DNA of 57,184 bases from Acidisoma silvae (GTDB lineage Bacteria; Pseudomonadota; Alphaproteobacteria; Acetobacterales; Acetobacteraceae): positions 1-57,184 of the forward strand of contig NZ_JAESVB010000020.1 in the NCBI RefSeq assembly GCF_020618775.1. Reading direction: 5' to 3'. Below, piece after piece: positions 26,034 to 34,576 of this stretch; positions within the stretch are counted from its first letter, which is position 1, and the number at the start of each line of letters is the position of its first letter. The notes below the pieces were generated by a model. The model was not told the origin of the DNA. It saw nothing but the letters and a program-made list of their open reading frames with translations, and ran no database searches. The position numbers were made by a program, and so were the translations under genes.

Positions 26034-26480
26034 ATGGCTAAGCTGCTCCGACAATATGCGGCGCTCCCTGTGATGGGCATCGCCACCAATCTCCAGGTCC
26101 TACTCGTGACGTCGCGCGGCACGGGGCGATGGATCATCCCTAAGGGCAACCCCGAGAAAGCGATGAAGCCCTGGGAAGTGGCTGCCATGGAAGCGTTTGA
26201 AGAGGCCGGGGTCTCCGGCACCATTGGCAAGATACCCCTGGGCCACTACCGCTCCACCAAAAAACTGCCGAGCGGCAAGCTGGTCACGTCGGACATCACA
26301 GTGTTCCGGCTGGACGTCTCCGAGCATCACGCTGACTGGAAGGAAGCCACGGAGCGCAATCGGCTCTGGCTTTCTTTCTCGCAAGCGGCGGAATTTGTCG
26401 ACGACCCGGGCCTGTCTCGGTTCCTTGCGGCGCTGAGCCTGATCCGTCTCGTGCAGGACGATGAGAAGGTTGGGGTATAA
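26034..26480 (+). CDS. Nudix protein with degenerate box (paralogue of 22548)
   Basis: 148 residues. The Nudix box runs G38-V60 with M44 in place of the first Glu and M52 in place of Arg, while E53, E56 and E57 are kept (MEAFEEAGV). The framing RGTGRWIIPKGNPEKAMKPW matches the other Nudix protein at 22548 closely. It overlaps the next gene by TAATG, so the two are translationally coupled. Divergent from mgtC. Substrate could be a dinucleotide or inositol polyphosphate, but the box changes make activity uncertain. Confidence 0.8.
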   Translation: MAKLLRQYAALPVMGIATNLQVLLVTSRGTGRWIIPKGNPEKAMKPWEVAAMEAFEEAGVSGTIGKIPLGHYRSTKKLPSGKLVTSDITVFRLDVSEHHADWKEATERNRLWLSFSQAAEFVDDPGLSRFLAALSLIRLVQDDEKVGV

Positions 26481-27088
26481 TGCCGAACGACGACCTCCGC
26501 AGTATCCGAACAGGTCTGTATCTTGAATACACGACCCTGGCCTGGAATATCGTCGGGACGGTGGTGATTGTAATCGCAGCAATACACACCGGGTCAGCCG
26601 CCTACGCCGGTTTCGGGCTGGACAGTCTCATTGAGATCTTCGCATCAACGATCGTGGTGTGGCAGCTCAAGGGTGTGAACGCTCAAAGAGAGAGCCGAGC
26701 GCTCCGGCTGCTCAGCGTCGCCTTCGGCGCTCTGTCGCTCTACGTTTTTGCACAGTCAATCTATGTCTTCACCATCGGTCACCGGCCCGGCGTTTCTCTC
26801 GTTGGCGCGGTTTGGCTAGTTGTGACGGTCATCGTGATGCTTTTGCTCGCCTGGGGAAAATCGGTCACCGGGAAGAAGTTGGGCAATGCCGTCCTGATGA
26901 CGGAAGCACATGTGACCCTGGTTGACGCCTACCTGGCTGCGGCGGTCCTGGCCGGGGCCGTCCTAGACGCTTGGCTTGGCTGGTGGTGGGCTGACCCTCT
27001 GGCTGGTCTGGTCATTGTCTACTATGGGGCAAAAGAAGCTAAAGCAGCGTGGCATCATTCGACGAACATCATCAGCACCATTGACTGA
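26480..27088 (+). CDS. CDF-like cation transporter
   Basis: 202 residues with about six membrane helices and no cytoplasmic C-terminal domain. CDF-type residues: GFGLDSLIEIFAS in the second helix (Asp/Glu metal site) and EAHVTLVDAYLAA in the fifth (His-x3-x-Asp), with WADPLAGLVIVYYG at the end. Probably exports a divalent metal. Coupled to the Nudix gene by TAATG. Truncated compared with full CDF proteins (about 300 residues), but many alphaproteobacterial members look like this. Confidence 0.75.
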   Translation: MPNDDLRSIRTGLYLEYTTLAWNIVGTVVIVIAAIHTGSAAYAGFGLDSLIEIFASTIVVWQLKGVNAQRESRALRLLSVAFGALSLYVFAQSIYVFTIGHRPGVSLVGAVWLVVTVIVMLLLAWGKSVTGKKLGNAVLMTEAHVTLVDAYLAAAVLAGAVLDAWLGWWWADPLAGLVIVYYGAKEAKAAWHHSTNIISTID

Positions 27089-27090
27089 TG

Positions 27091-27200
27091 CAATGTCCGC
27101 TTATGAGAAACATGCCCGAGGCTTTGAGTGCCCGGGTTGGGTCGCGACCAGCCCGACCGCTAACCGGCAATCAGACTGTCGGCTTTATGAGCGAAAGTCT
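27091..27200 (+). repeat. Degenerate dispersed repeat, copy 2
   Basis: CAATGTCCGCTTATGAG at 27091 and TTGGGTCGCGACCAGCCCGA at 27137-27156 correspond to the two blocks of the repeat at 14.6 and 50.6 kb, with the second block more diverged. A later ATCAGACTGTCGGCTTTATG segment also resembles the first block in its inverse form. Confidence 0.45.
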
Positions 27201-27282
27201 AAATAAACGGCAGTAGGCTCGGACGGCTCATCAACACGGGCACCCTGCTCCAACCACAAATGAGAAGACGCGGAGCATTGCA

Positions 27283-28230
27283 TTATACAGCGTTCGGCAA
27301 ATGCGCCTTGGCCAGCATCATGTGAACGCCCTTATTGCCATCAACCAGTTGCGTCACCCGCAGATCGCCAGCGAGCGAGCAGAGCATATAGGCCTGGCTC
27401 GCGGTTAGCCGGGTGCGACGAGAGAGATGATCGATCATTTCTGCGACCGCCTGAGCAGCCGCATCATCGAGATCCTCATGCAGCCCGATTGCGATCAGAT
27501 GCGTCTCACTTTCCGCGAAGGGCCGCGCAACCGGATAATCCTTCCGCACTGTCAGCCGGAAGGTGCCGGTAAGCCCGGTTTCCAGCGCCGTGACGCAGAC
27601 CTCGCCATCCCCCTGCACGCCATGCCCGTCTCCAGCCATGAAGAGCGCGCCTTCATTGAAGACCGGCAGATACAGCATGGTGCCTGGCCGCAATTCCTTA
27701 TTGTCCATATTGCCGCCGAAGGCGCGCGGCACATCGGAGATGCACCGCCCCCAGCGCGGCGGCGGCGCCACCGCGAGGATGCCGAAGAAGGGGTCAAGCG
27801 GCAGGGTGCCGCCCCAGGGCCAGGTCATCGTGCCGGCCTGCACGTCGATCGCCGGATGCACCGTCTCTGCGCTGTCGAAGACCGCGGGCAGCGTGCCCGC
27901 CAGCGGCTCGATGGAAACGAAGCCCCAATTTATCGTCGGCCGCGCCGAGAGGATCTCCACCTGCAGCGTGTCGCCGATTTCGGCTCCGCGCACGAAGACT
28001 GGGCCGGTGATAAAATGCGAACCGAAACCGCCGGGATGCGCGGCCAGCGCCGCACGGTAGAGCGGCGGAACGCGCGCGCACTCTGGCGGCAGGCGATCTT
28101 CGCGCCCGGCCGGCACGGCTTCGAGTTTTACCGTATCACCCGAGTTCACCGTGAGCACCGGCGGGATGCGCGCATCGAGATAGCCGAAGACCATGCTCTC
28201 CGGCCGCGCCGGGATGAGATGATGCGCCAT
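27283..28230 (-). CDS. Acetamidase/formamidase family protein
   Basis: 315 residues from ATG at 28230, overlapping the aminotransferase stop (TGATG). Family marks of FmdA/AmdA: SGDTVKLE near 30, HFITGPVFVRGAEIGDTLQVEI, PRAFGGNMDNKELRPGTMLY, FNEGALFMAGDGHGVQGDGEV and the late VDGNKGVHMML. It hydrolyses formamide or a small amide to acid plus ammonia in the cytoplasm. It is the last gene of the TetR-controlled operon; formamide could be produced by the upstream monooxygenase/transaminase chemistry. The formate would then suit the NAD formate dehydrogenase at 6.4 kb. Confidence 0.9.
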   Translation of the reverse strand: MAHHLIPARPESMVFGYLDARIPPVLTVNSGDTVKLEAVPAGREDRLPPECARVPPLYRAALAAHPGGFGSHFITGPVFVRGAEIGDTLQVEILSARPTINWGFVSIEPLAGTLPAVFDSAETVHPAIDVQAGTMTWPWGGTLPLDPFFGILAVAPPPRWGRCISDVPRAFGGNMDNKELRPGTMLYLPVFNEGALFMAGDGHGVQGDGEVCVTALETGLTGTFRLTVRKDYPVARPFAESETHLIAIGLHEDLDDAAAQAVAEMIDHLSRRTRLTASQAYMLCSLAGDLRVTQLVDGNKGVHMMLAKAHLPNAV

Positions 28231-29189
28231 CAGCCGTGCTGCGGCCGCGCCGTGTAATCCACGGTCGAGCCGTGCCAGCCTTCTCGGTGCTTCTGCCAAT
28301 AGAGCGCCTTGAGCGCGAGGCTGACGGGGCCGGGCCGATCATTCGCCATGATATTTGTGCCGATCGTGGCATTGCCCACGCGGGCGCAAGGCATGATGCC
28401 GCCGGCGGTGGTGGTGGTGAAGACCTCATCTGCCGCCATCAGATCCTCCAGGCGCATCGCCGCGACTCGGCCTTCCAGGCCAAGTTCCGCGCACAGCTCC
28501 AGCGCCGAGCGGCGGGTGATGCCTTCCAGCGCGCCACGATCCGGCGTGATGACTTCGCGACCTTTGACGATGAAGACATTGAAGCCCGCGCCTTCGGTAG
28601 CATAGCCTTCCTGATCCAGCAGGATCGCCGTGTCATATCCATGATCATGGGCTTCGTGCAGCGCGCTCATGAAATCGCGCCAAAGGTAGTTCTTGAAGGT
28701 AGGATCGAGCGAGGCTGGGGAGATACGCGGCATCGAGGCGAGCCAGAGATGCGCGCCGCGCGCCTGCACCTCGGGGGTAATGACATCGATCCACGGGAGG
28801 GCATAGGCGATGAAGGTGTTGAGGCAATCGGCCGGGCGTCGGGAGCCCGCAACCTGTGGCCGACCGCGCGTGCAGACCATGGCCACGTACGAATCTCGCA
28901 AGTTGCTCAGCGCCACGCAGCCGTGGAGGATGGCGCGGATCTCCGTCCGGTCCACCGGCGGCGACAAGCGGAACCCCTGCAACGACCGCTCGAAGCGATC
29001 GAGATGATCCTCAAGCCGGAAGAAGCGGCCATCGGTGACATGCACCACATCATAAGTCGCGTCTGCGCGGGTGAAGCCCCAATCGGTGACGGGAATGCGC
29101 GCCTCCGCGATGGGCACATAGCGGCCTTCGATCCAGGCGGCACCCTTGCTGAAATCCGGCTCCGGGGCGGTGGTCGGGCAATCGGTCAT
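28230..29189 (-). CDS. Class-IV PLP aminotransferase, (R)-amine-transaminase-like
   Basis: 319 residues from ATG at 29189 (GAGG 7 bases upstream). PLP lysine K166 in LDPTFKNYLWRD, E199 in TEGAGFNVF and the phosphate loop TTTAGGIMPCARV. The N-terminal FTRADATYDVVHVTDGRFF, the CTRGRPQVAGSRR loop and TPDRGALEGITR fit the (R)-selective amine:pyruvate transaminase subgroup better than ordinary branched-chain or D-alanine transaminases. It transfers an amino group from an amine or amino acid to a keto acid. Between the ABC importer and formamidase genes, 21 bases below the former and overlapping the latter. Subgroup assignment is from remembered motifs. Confidence 0.85.
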   Translation of the reverse strand: MTDCPTTAPEPDFSKGAAWIEGRYVPIAEARIPVTDWGFTRADATYDVVHVTDGRFFRLEDHLDRFERSLQGFRLSPPVDRTEIRAILHGCVALSNLRDSYVAMVCTRGRPQVAGSRRPADCLNTFIAYALPWIDVITPEVQARGAHLWLASMPRISPASLDPTFKNYLWRDFMSALHEAHDHGYDTAILLDQEGYATEGAGFNVFIVKGREVITPDRGALEGITRRSALELCAELGLEGRVAAMRLEDLMAADEVFTTTTAGGIMPCARVGNATIGTNIMANDRPGPVSLALKALYWQKHREGWHGSTVDYTARPQHG

Positions 29190-29210
29190 CCTAAGCCTCA
29201 CGCGGGTTCA

Positions 29211-30116
29211 TCACTCAACGGTATCGAGAACATTCGCCATCAGCGGCATGGCGGGATAGGGCTCTTCCTCAGCCGCCGAGGAGGTCGGGGCGTGGATGAG
29301 AGACTCAAGCCGCGCCTTGGTTGCGCGGAAGGCCGCGGACTGCACCTGCGCAGGGCTGCGCGGCCGGGCTAGCGGCACTTCGATCATCTCCTGCACGCGG
29401 CCGGGATGCGGCGACAGCACGAGGATCCGGTCCGCGAGATAGATCGCCTCATCCAGGTCATGCGTGATGAAGATCACCGTGACATCGATCTTCTTCCAGA
29501 TATCCAGGAGATAGGCCTGCATGCGCGCGCGCGTCTGCGCATCGAGGGCGGCGAAAGGCTCGTCCATCAGCAGGATGCGCGGCTGGTTGATAAGGGCGCG
29601 GGCAATCGCCACGCGCTGCTTCATGCCGCCCGAGAGCTGATGCGGATAGGCCTCCGCGAAAGCGCTGAGGCCGATGAGATCGAGCCATTCCCCGGCCTGC
29701 CGCGCAGCTTCCGAACGGCCGGTGCCGGTCATCTCCAGGCCGAACATCACATTGCGTTTCACGGTGAGCCAGGGGAAGAGCGTATAGCCCTGGAACACCA
29801 TGCCGCGCTCCCGCCCCGGCCCGGTGATCGGCACGCCATCCAGCAGCGCAACGCCGCCGCTCGCCGCTTCCAGCCCAGCCAGAATGCGGATGAGCGTGGA
29901 TTTCCCGCAGCCCGAGGGCCCGACGATGCAGAGAAATTCCCGCCGGTGGGTTTGGAAGCGGATGCCGTCCAGCGCCTTCACGCCGCGCCCCCGGCCGGTG
30001 AACTGCTTGTCCAGACCCTCCACGCGAAGGATCACGTCGCGCGCCTTCATCCGCTCCAGCCGCGCAACCACATCGGGCGGCGGATCAAGCGCGGAGGCGG
30101 TCTCTTGATCGGTCAT
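29211..30116 (-). CDS. ABC transporter ATP-binding protein (SsuB/TauB type)
   Basis: 301 residues. Walker A GPSGCGKST at 66-74, Q-loop FQGYTLFPW, signature LSGGMKQRVAIARAL, Walker B ILLMDEPFAALD and H-loop FITHDLDEAIYLAD. The order and sequence match ATPases of the nitrate/sulfonate/taurine import family. The C-terminal 45 residues are variable. It pairs with the permease (19-base gap) and the binding protein upstream. Confidence 0.93.
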   Translation of the reverse strand: MTDQETASALDPPPDVVARLERMKARDVILRVEGLDKQFTGRGRGVKALDGIRFQTHRREFLCIVGPSGCGKSTLIRILAGLEAASGGVALLDGVPITGPGRERGMVFQGYTLFPWLTVKRNVMFGLEMTGTGRSEAARQAGEWLDLIGLSAFAEAYPHQLSGGMKQRVAIARALINQPRILLMDEPFAALDAQTRARMQAYLLDIWKKIDVTVIFITHDLDEAIYLADRILVLSPHPGRVQEMIEVPLARPRSPAQVQSAAFRATKARLESLIHAPTSSAAEEEPYPAMPLMANVLDTVE

Positions 30117-30135
30117 GATGCAGTGTCCATTTCAT

Positions 30136-31161
30136 TCAGAGGGCGGCGGAGCGATCCCAGGGGAAGAGCCGGCGCCCGAGACGGCCGAGCAGCAGATCCG
30201 TGCCGAGGCCGACAATGCCGATTACGGCGATGCCCGCGAAGACGGCAGCGAAATGCTGGTGGCGCGCCTGCTGGGTAATGAAGAGGGAAATGCCCGAGGT
30301 TGCGCCTACGAGTTCGGCGACGATCAGATAGGTCCAGGCCCAGCCTAGCAGCACGCGCTGATCGCGGTAGAGATCGGGCAGAATGGCCGGCACGATCACC
30401 TTCGACAGAAGGCGGCCATTGCGGCAGCCCAGGGTGAGGGCCGCCTCCACCAGACCGAACTCCACCTTGCGGGTGGTATTGGCAACGATCAGGATCTGTT
30501 GAAACAGCGTGCCGATAACGATGATGGCGATCTTGGGCCCGTCATAAATGCCGAGCACGGCAACGGCGAGCGCGCCGAAGGCCGGGGCTGGCAGATAGCG
30601 GAAGAATTCGACGATCGGCTCCACCAGATGTGAGACGGCGGTATTGGCCCCGGCGAGAATGCCGAGTGGCACGCCGATCAGCGAGGAGATGAGAAATCCC
30701 CAGAAGATCACCTGAATGCTCTTCCAGAGGCTGGCAAGCATCCAGCCGCCTTCGGCATTGCCCGCCGAGCTGGTGAAGGCCGCGATAAAGGCCGAAGCCA
30801 CTGCGCCCGGCGATGGCAGATAGAGCGGATTGGCCGGCACGCCCTGCGGCGGTGCCTGCTTCGCCTGCAGGGCGGAGGTGACTTCGGAGGCGAAGGTCGC
30901 GCGATCCACCGACATGCCGACCTGGAAGTAATCAACATCACCGGGATTGGTGACGAGCATATTCGGATGCCAGATGAAGGGCACGTAGCTCACGATCGCC
31001 CATACCAGCAGTGGCAGCAGGAAGGAGCAGAGCCCCAACATGCGCCGCGTGCCGAGCGGCAGAGGGCCACGAATGCGCAGCCAGTTCGGCCGGGCCATGC
31101 GCGGCCTCGCTGCGCCGCCGCTCAAGCCCCAGCCGAAGGCGGCGCTGCGCACGCTCGGCAT
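30136..31161 (-). CDS. ABC transporter permease (SsuC/TauC type)
   Basis: 341 residues with about six to seven membrane helices. A long periplasmic insert (about 70-130, GDVDYFQVGMSVDRATFASE) follows the first helix; the EAA-like coupling loop is EAALTLGCRNGRLLSKVIVPAILPDLY. ATG at 31161 overlaps the binding-protein stop as TAATG. The long insert is unusual for TauC-like permeases and may contact the binding protein. Confidence 0.9.
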   Translation of the reverse strand: MPSVRSAAFGWGLSGGAARPRMARPNWLRIRGPLPLGTRRMLGLCSFLLPLLVWAIVSYVPFIWHPNMLVTNPGDVDYFQVGMSVDRATFASEVTSALQAKQAPPQGVPANPLYLPSPGAVASAFIAAFTSSAGNAEGGWMLASLWKSIQVIFWGFLISSLIGVPLGILAGANTAVSHLVEPIVEFFRYLPAPAFGALAVAVLGIYDGPKIAIIVIGTLFQQILIVANTTRKVEFGLVEAALTLGCRNGRLLSKVIVPAILPDLYRDQRVLLGWAWTYLIVAELVGATSGISLFITQQARHQHFAAVFAGIAVIGIVGLGTDLLLGRLGRRLFPWDRSAAL

Positions 31162-32141
31162 TACTGGCCCGCCATCAGAGCGTTATCGATATAATCTGCC
31201 GGATCCTGGGAATTCTTGTAGACCCCCGTACGCAGATTGAAGGCATTGGAATTCGCATCCGAGCCGTAGAGCGAAGTCAGCGCATCGGATTTCACATAGG
31301 CCGCCGCCGATTCCGCGCGCGAGAGGATATGCGTGCCTTTGACATAGCGTTTGTAGGTTGCCGCATCCACGCCATCGCGCGCCGCCATGATGGCGAGCGC
31401 ATCATCGGCGGTTTTGGGATCGTTGATGTAGTCGACGATGCGGTACCACACCTTCATCACCTTCTCCCAATCCGCCCGCCGCTTCGCGAAGCTTTCCGGG
31501 GAGACCGCGAGACCATCGAAAATCAGCCCCGGGGCCTGGGCCGAGGTGAAGATGGGCCGCGAGCCCGGCACCTGCATCTCGGCCTGGGTTGAGGTGGGCG
31601 GCCAGACACCGATGGCGGCGACCGCACCGGAGGCCAGGATCTGCGGCGTATCGGCGGTTTTGGCGTTGACGAGGGTTACATCGGTGAGCGCCATGCCGGC
31701 CTGCTTCAGCCCATATTCGAGCAGAAGCTGTTCGGTAACGCCCACTTCCAGCGCCACCTTCTTGCCCTTCAGATCCTTGAGGCTGTGGATGCCGGGCTTG
31801 GCCAGGATCATGTCGTTCCCGCTCGAATAATCGGTGAGGAAGATGATCTTGTTCTTGGTACCGCTCGCGCCCATCACCAGGGAGTCATTGTTGCCGACGA
31901 AATCGCCGTCCAGTTTGCCAGCCGCGAAGGCGTCGAGAGAGGCCGAATAATCGAACCACTCCATATCCACATCCACGCCGGCTTCCTTGAACCAGCCTTT
32001 GTCGATGGCGATCTGCCAGCCGGTCCAGCCCGGCCAGTCACTGAAGCCGATGCGCAGCGGTTGTGCGGCCTCAGAGGGCAGCGCCTGAAGGGTGAGGCCG
32101 ATCACGGCCGCGGCAGCAAGCAGGAATTGGCGCAGTTTCAA
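31161..32141 (-). CDS. ABC transporter substrate-binding protein (nitrate/sulfonate/taurine-like)
   Basis: 326 residues from TTG at 32141, chosen because it follows GGAG by 7 bases and begins a clean signal peptide (MKLRQFLLAAAAVIGLT...LPSEAA). The mature protein starts QPLRIGFSDWPGWTGWQIA and has the NMT1/SsuA-like fold (GWFKEAGVDVDMEWFDY, LDGDFVGNND, LKGKKVALEVG). Ligand is unknown; the enzymes in the operon suggest an amine, amide or heterocycle. Periplasmic or membrane-tethered. Confidence 0.9.
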   Translation of the reverse strand: MKLRQFLLAAAAVIGLTLQALPSEAAQPLRIGFSDWPGWTGWQIAIDKGWFKEAGVDVDMEWFDYSASLDAFAAGKLDGDFVGNNDSLVMGASGTKNKIIFLTDYSSGNDMILAKPGIHSLKDLKGKKVALEVGVTEQLLLEYGLKQAGMALTDVTLVNAKTADTPQILASGAVAAIGVWPPTSTQAEMQVPGSRPIFTSAQAPGLIFDGLAVSPESFAKRRADWEKVMKVWYRIVDYINDPKTADDALAIMAARDGVDAATYKRYVKGTHILSRAESAAAYVKSDALTSLYGSDANSNAFNLRTGVYKNSQDPADYIDNALMAGQ

Positions 32142-32191
32142 GGAAGGTCTCCGGGGCAAGGGTGAGAAAGCAGGGAGGCCAGGCGTAAGAC

Positions 32192-33502
32192 TTAGAATTC
32201 GAGCAGATTGTCTCGCAGGCATTCATGGGTGTAGCGGGTGCGCACCAGCCCGCGCTTCTGCAAAGCAGGAACCAGGCCGTCTGCGATTTCCGCGAGAAAG
32301 CGGCGCGAAACGCGCAGCACGGGCGTAGTAATCAGAAACCCATCGCCGCCGACTTCGGCCATCACTTCGCCCATACGGTCGGCGACCTGATCCGGCGTGC
32401 CGACGAGTTCGACCGAGGAGACCATCCCGCCGCCACCATCGGAAACAAGCTGCCGCAGCGTCTTGCCGCTGCCCCATTGTTGGAACTTATCGAGCGAGCC
32501 CTGCTCGCCATTGGTTTCGAGCCTGTGCGGCAAAGGCTCGTCCAGCGGGAATTGGGAGAAGTCGATCTCGGTGATGGCAGAGAGGGAAATCAGATTCTCG
32601 AGAATGAAGTTGGGATTGGCGATCAGGCGCGCGAGCTTGTCTTTCGCCTCCTGTTCGGTTTCCCCGAGAACCGGCGTCACGGTGAAGAGGATCTTGATAT
32701 CGTCCGGGTTGCGGTCGAGCTTTTCGGCGCGCGCGCGGATATCGGCGCGGAAGGCCTTCATGCTCTCCACGCCGGTGGCCACCGAAATGATGGAATCTGC
32801 GTGGCGGGCGGCGAAATCGCGCCCCCGGGGGGATGCACCGGCCTGCACGTAAAGCGGGCGGCGCTGCGGTGATGGCACCGTATTGAGAGGGCCACGCACC
32901 GAAAAAAAGCGGCCCTTATGATCGATGGTATGTACCTTCGCGGGGTCGGTGTAGAGACCGGCTTCCCGATCCAGCACTACGGCATCTTCGTCCCAACTCT
33001 CGAAGAGCTTGCCCATAACCTCCATATATTCATCGGCCATCTCATAGCGAAGTTCGCGCGGCGGCAATTTCTCAAGGCCGAAGTTTTGTGCTGCGAGATC
33101 TTCAGCGCTGGTGACGATGTTCCAGCCGAAACGCCCCTTGGTCAGGCTGTCTATCGTGGATGCGAGGCGCGCCATGAGGAAGGGCGGATAGGCAAGGGTA
33201 GACATGGTGGCGACCACGCCGAGGCGTTGCGTCACCATCCCCATGGCCACGGCCAGCGGAGCGGGATCATGCTTTGGCGCCATGATGGCGGTGCGCAACC
33301 CGGCATCGGGCGTGCCGCCATAGGTCTGCGCCACCATGAGCTTGTCTTCCATCATGATGTAATCGAAGCAGGCGCGCTCAAGCGTACGGGCCATATCCAT
33401 ATAGAACTGCCCATCCCAGAACTGGCCGCCCTGGGCAAAAGGCTCGCGCCATTCATCGGGCGTGAAATTCATGAACCATGCGAGATGGAATTTGTTGACC
33501 AT
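32192..33502 (-). CDS. LLM-class flavin-dependent monooxygenase (NtaA/SnaA/DszA group)
   Basis: 436 residues from ATG at 33502 (CCGGAG upstream). A luciferase-like TIM barrel of the NtaA/DszA type: FYMDMARTLERACFDYIMMED, RLGVVATMSTLAYPPFLMARLAST, KGRFGWNIVTS, RYEMADEYMEVM, PLYVQAGASPRGRDFAARHAD. It uses reduced FMN from a separate reductase and O2 to cleave C-N or C-S bonds. First gene of the operon, directly behind the palindromic operator. No flavin reductase gene is seen in the operon, so reductant would come from elsewhere. Substrate unknown. Confidence 0.92.
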   Translation of the reverse strand: MVNKFHLAWFMNFTPDEWREPFAQGGQFWDGQFYMDMARTLERACFDYIMMEDKLMVAQTYGGTPDAGLRTAIMAPKHDPAPLAVAMGMVTQRLGVVATMSTLAYPPFLMARLASTIDSLTKGRFGWNIVTSAEDLAAQNFGLEKLPPRELRYEMADEYMEVMGKLFESWDEDAVVLDREAGLYTDPAKVHTIDHKGRFFSVRGPLNTVPSPQRRPLYVQAGASPRGRDFAARHADSIISVATGVESMKAFRADIRARAEKLDRNPDDIKILFTVTPVLGETEQEAKDKLARLIANPNFILENLISLSAITEIDFSQFPLDEPLPHRLETNGEQGSLDKFQQWGSGKTLRQLVSDGGGGMVSSVELVGTPDQVADRMGEVMAEVGGDGFLITTPVLRVSRRFLAEIADGLVPALQKRGLVRTRYTHECLRDNLLEF

Positions 33503-33537
33503 GGGAACTCCGGCTCGGCGGGGTCTATTAGGCATCC

Positions 33538-33567
33538 GCTCAATATGGTTATTGAGCACATGCTCAA
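33538..33567. promoter_or_regulatory. Double palindrome, candidate TetR operator
   Basis: Two overlapping perfect inverted repeats: GCTCAATA-TGGT-TATTGAGC at 33538-33557 and TTGAGCA-CA-TGCTCAA at 33552-33567. They lie 36 bases upstream of the monooxygenase start and about 100 upstream of tetR, where an autoregulatory TetR would bind. Confidence 0.75.
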
Positions 33568-33667
33568 GACGGGAGGCAAGCCTTTGTTCCCTTCAAGTGC
33601 ATTTTTTCCGTGGCTGGGCTATGGTCGCCTAACGGCGAGGCATATGCCGATAAAATGGGCTATTGTG

Positions 33668-34327
33668 ATGAGCGTAACTGAAAAAACCCTGGCCGAAGCG
33701 CCGGGCAAGCGAAAGGCAGCACAGTTCGAGAAGGCCGCGCAGAAGCGGCTTGATCCGCAAGCCCGCGCCGAGCTAATCCTGGAACAGGCCCTGCGGCTCT
33801 TCTCCGAGCGCCACTTCAGTGTTGTGACCGTGCGCGACATCGCGCAGGCCTGCGGCATTCAGAACGGGCTGATCTACTATTACTACGAGAACAAGGAGCA
33901 TCTGCTGCGCGCGGCGCTTACCCGCGCCATAGGGTTGACCAAACAAACTTATCTCGATCCGGCCAGCAGCAGCGGGCCGCCCTTGCAGCAGCTCACCGCC
34001 TGGCTGCGCGCCCAGGTGCCGCTTGCCGCCATGCTGAAGCAAATGAACAAGGTGATGGCGGACTACTCCGCCTCCATTCATCGCGACAAGATCACCGATG
34101 CGCTGATCAAAGACTTGTTCGACGGCGAGCAGACACTGCTCGAAACCTATCTCAGCCGCATCGCGGCGGCGGGAATCTCATCGCGCATCGATGTCACGAA
34201 ACTTGCGCGCCATATCAGCCTGCAGATCGACGGCATTTTCTTCTCTGCCAATAGCCGCGATGATGACCGGATTGCAGACGACATCGAATCTCTCTGTGAG
34301 ATGGTGGAGTCTCATCTCATGCGCTAA
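33668..34327 (+). CDS. TetR-family regulator of the monooxygenase/ABC operon
   Basis: 219 residues from ATG at 33668; ATG at 33644 is possible. The helix-turn-helix is around 40-75 (FSVVTVRDIAQACGIQNGLIYYYYENKEHLLRAAL), followed by a helical ligand domain. It is divergent from the monooxygenase gene across about 165 bp that hold the double palindrome. The basic, Lys-rich N-terminal 30 residues precede the DNA-binding domain. It most likely represses the catabolic operon until its substrate is present. Confidence 0.92.
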   Translation: MSVTEKTLAEAPGKRKAAQFEKAAQKRLDPQARAELILEQALRLFSERHFSVVTVRDIAQACGIQNGLIYYYYENKEHLLRAALTRAIGLTKQTYLDPASSSGPPLQQLTAWLRAQVPLAAMLKQMNKVMADYSASIHRDKITDALIKDLFDGEQTLLETYLSRIAAAGISSRIDVTKLARHISLQIDGIFFSANSRDDDRIADDIESLCEMVESHLMR

Positions 34328-34460
34328 TGGCATTGTCAGGTTGCTGAATATGCGAGCACTCAGATTAAGACCATTGCTCAGTCATTATTTCTGAGAGACC
34401 TGATTGGTTTGATTTCAGATCAATGCACCCTAAAGGTGGAATGTCAGCTTTCCGTTGCCA

Positions 34461-34510
34461 CCGCTTAAAAGCGGCCATTCCACATTCTGACGTTTTCATC
34501 AGTCAGAATG
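34461..34510. terminator. Tandem hairpins downstream of tetR
   Basis: CCGCTTAAAAGCGG at 34461-34474 is a short hairpin; CATTCTGAC at 34483-34491 pairs perfectly with GTCAGAATG at 34502-34510. They lie 134-183 bases after the tetR stop and could terminate it, or be part of a repeat. Confidence 0.4.
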
Positions 34511-34576
34511 CTAATGTCTGTTTTCGAATTCGGCTATTTACCTCGATGAAGCCGAGGTGACACCAATACCCCGCGC

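Noticed and set aside
27427-28257. Plus-strand frame of 276 codons
   Set aside because: Shadow of the formamidase gene, rich in Arg/His without motifs.
28236-29372. Plus-strand frame of 378 codons across the aminotransferase gene
   Set aside because: High-GC shadow frame; the minus strand encodes the recognisable class-IV aminotransferase and ABC ATPase.
29406-30278. Plus-strand frame of 290 codons
   Set aside because: Shadow of the ABC ATPase gene.
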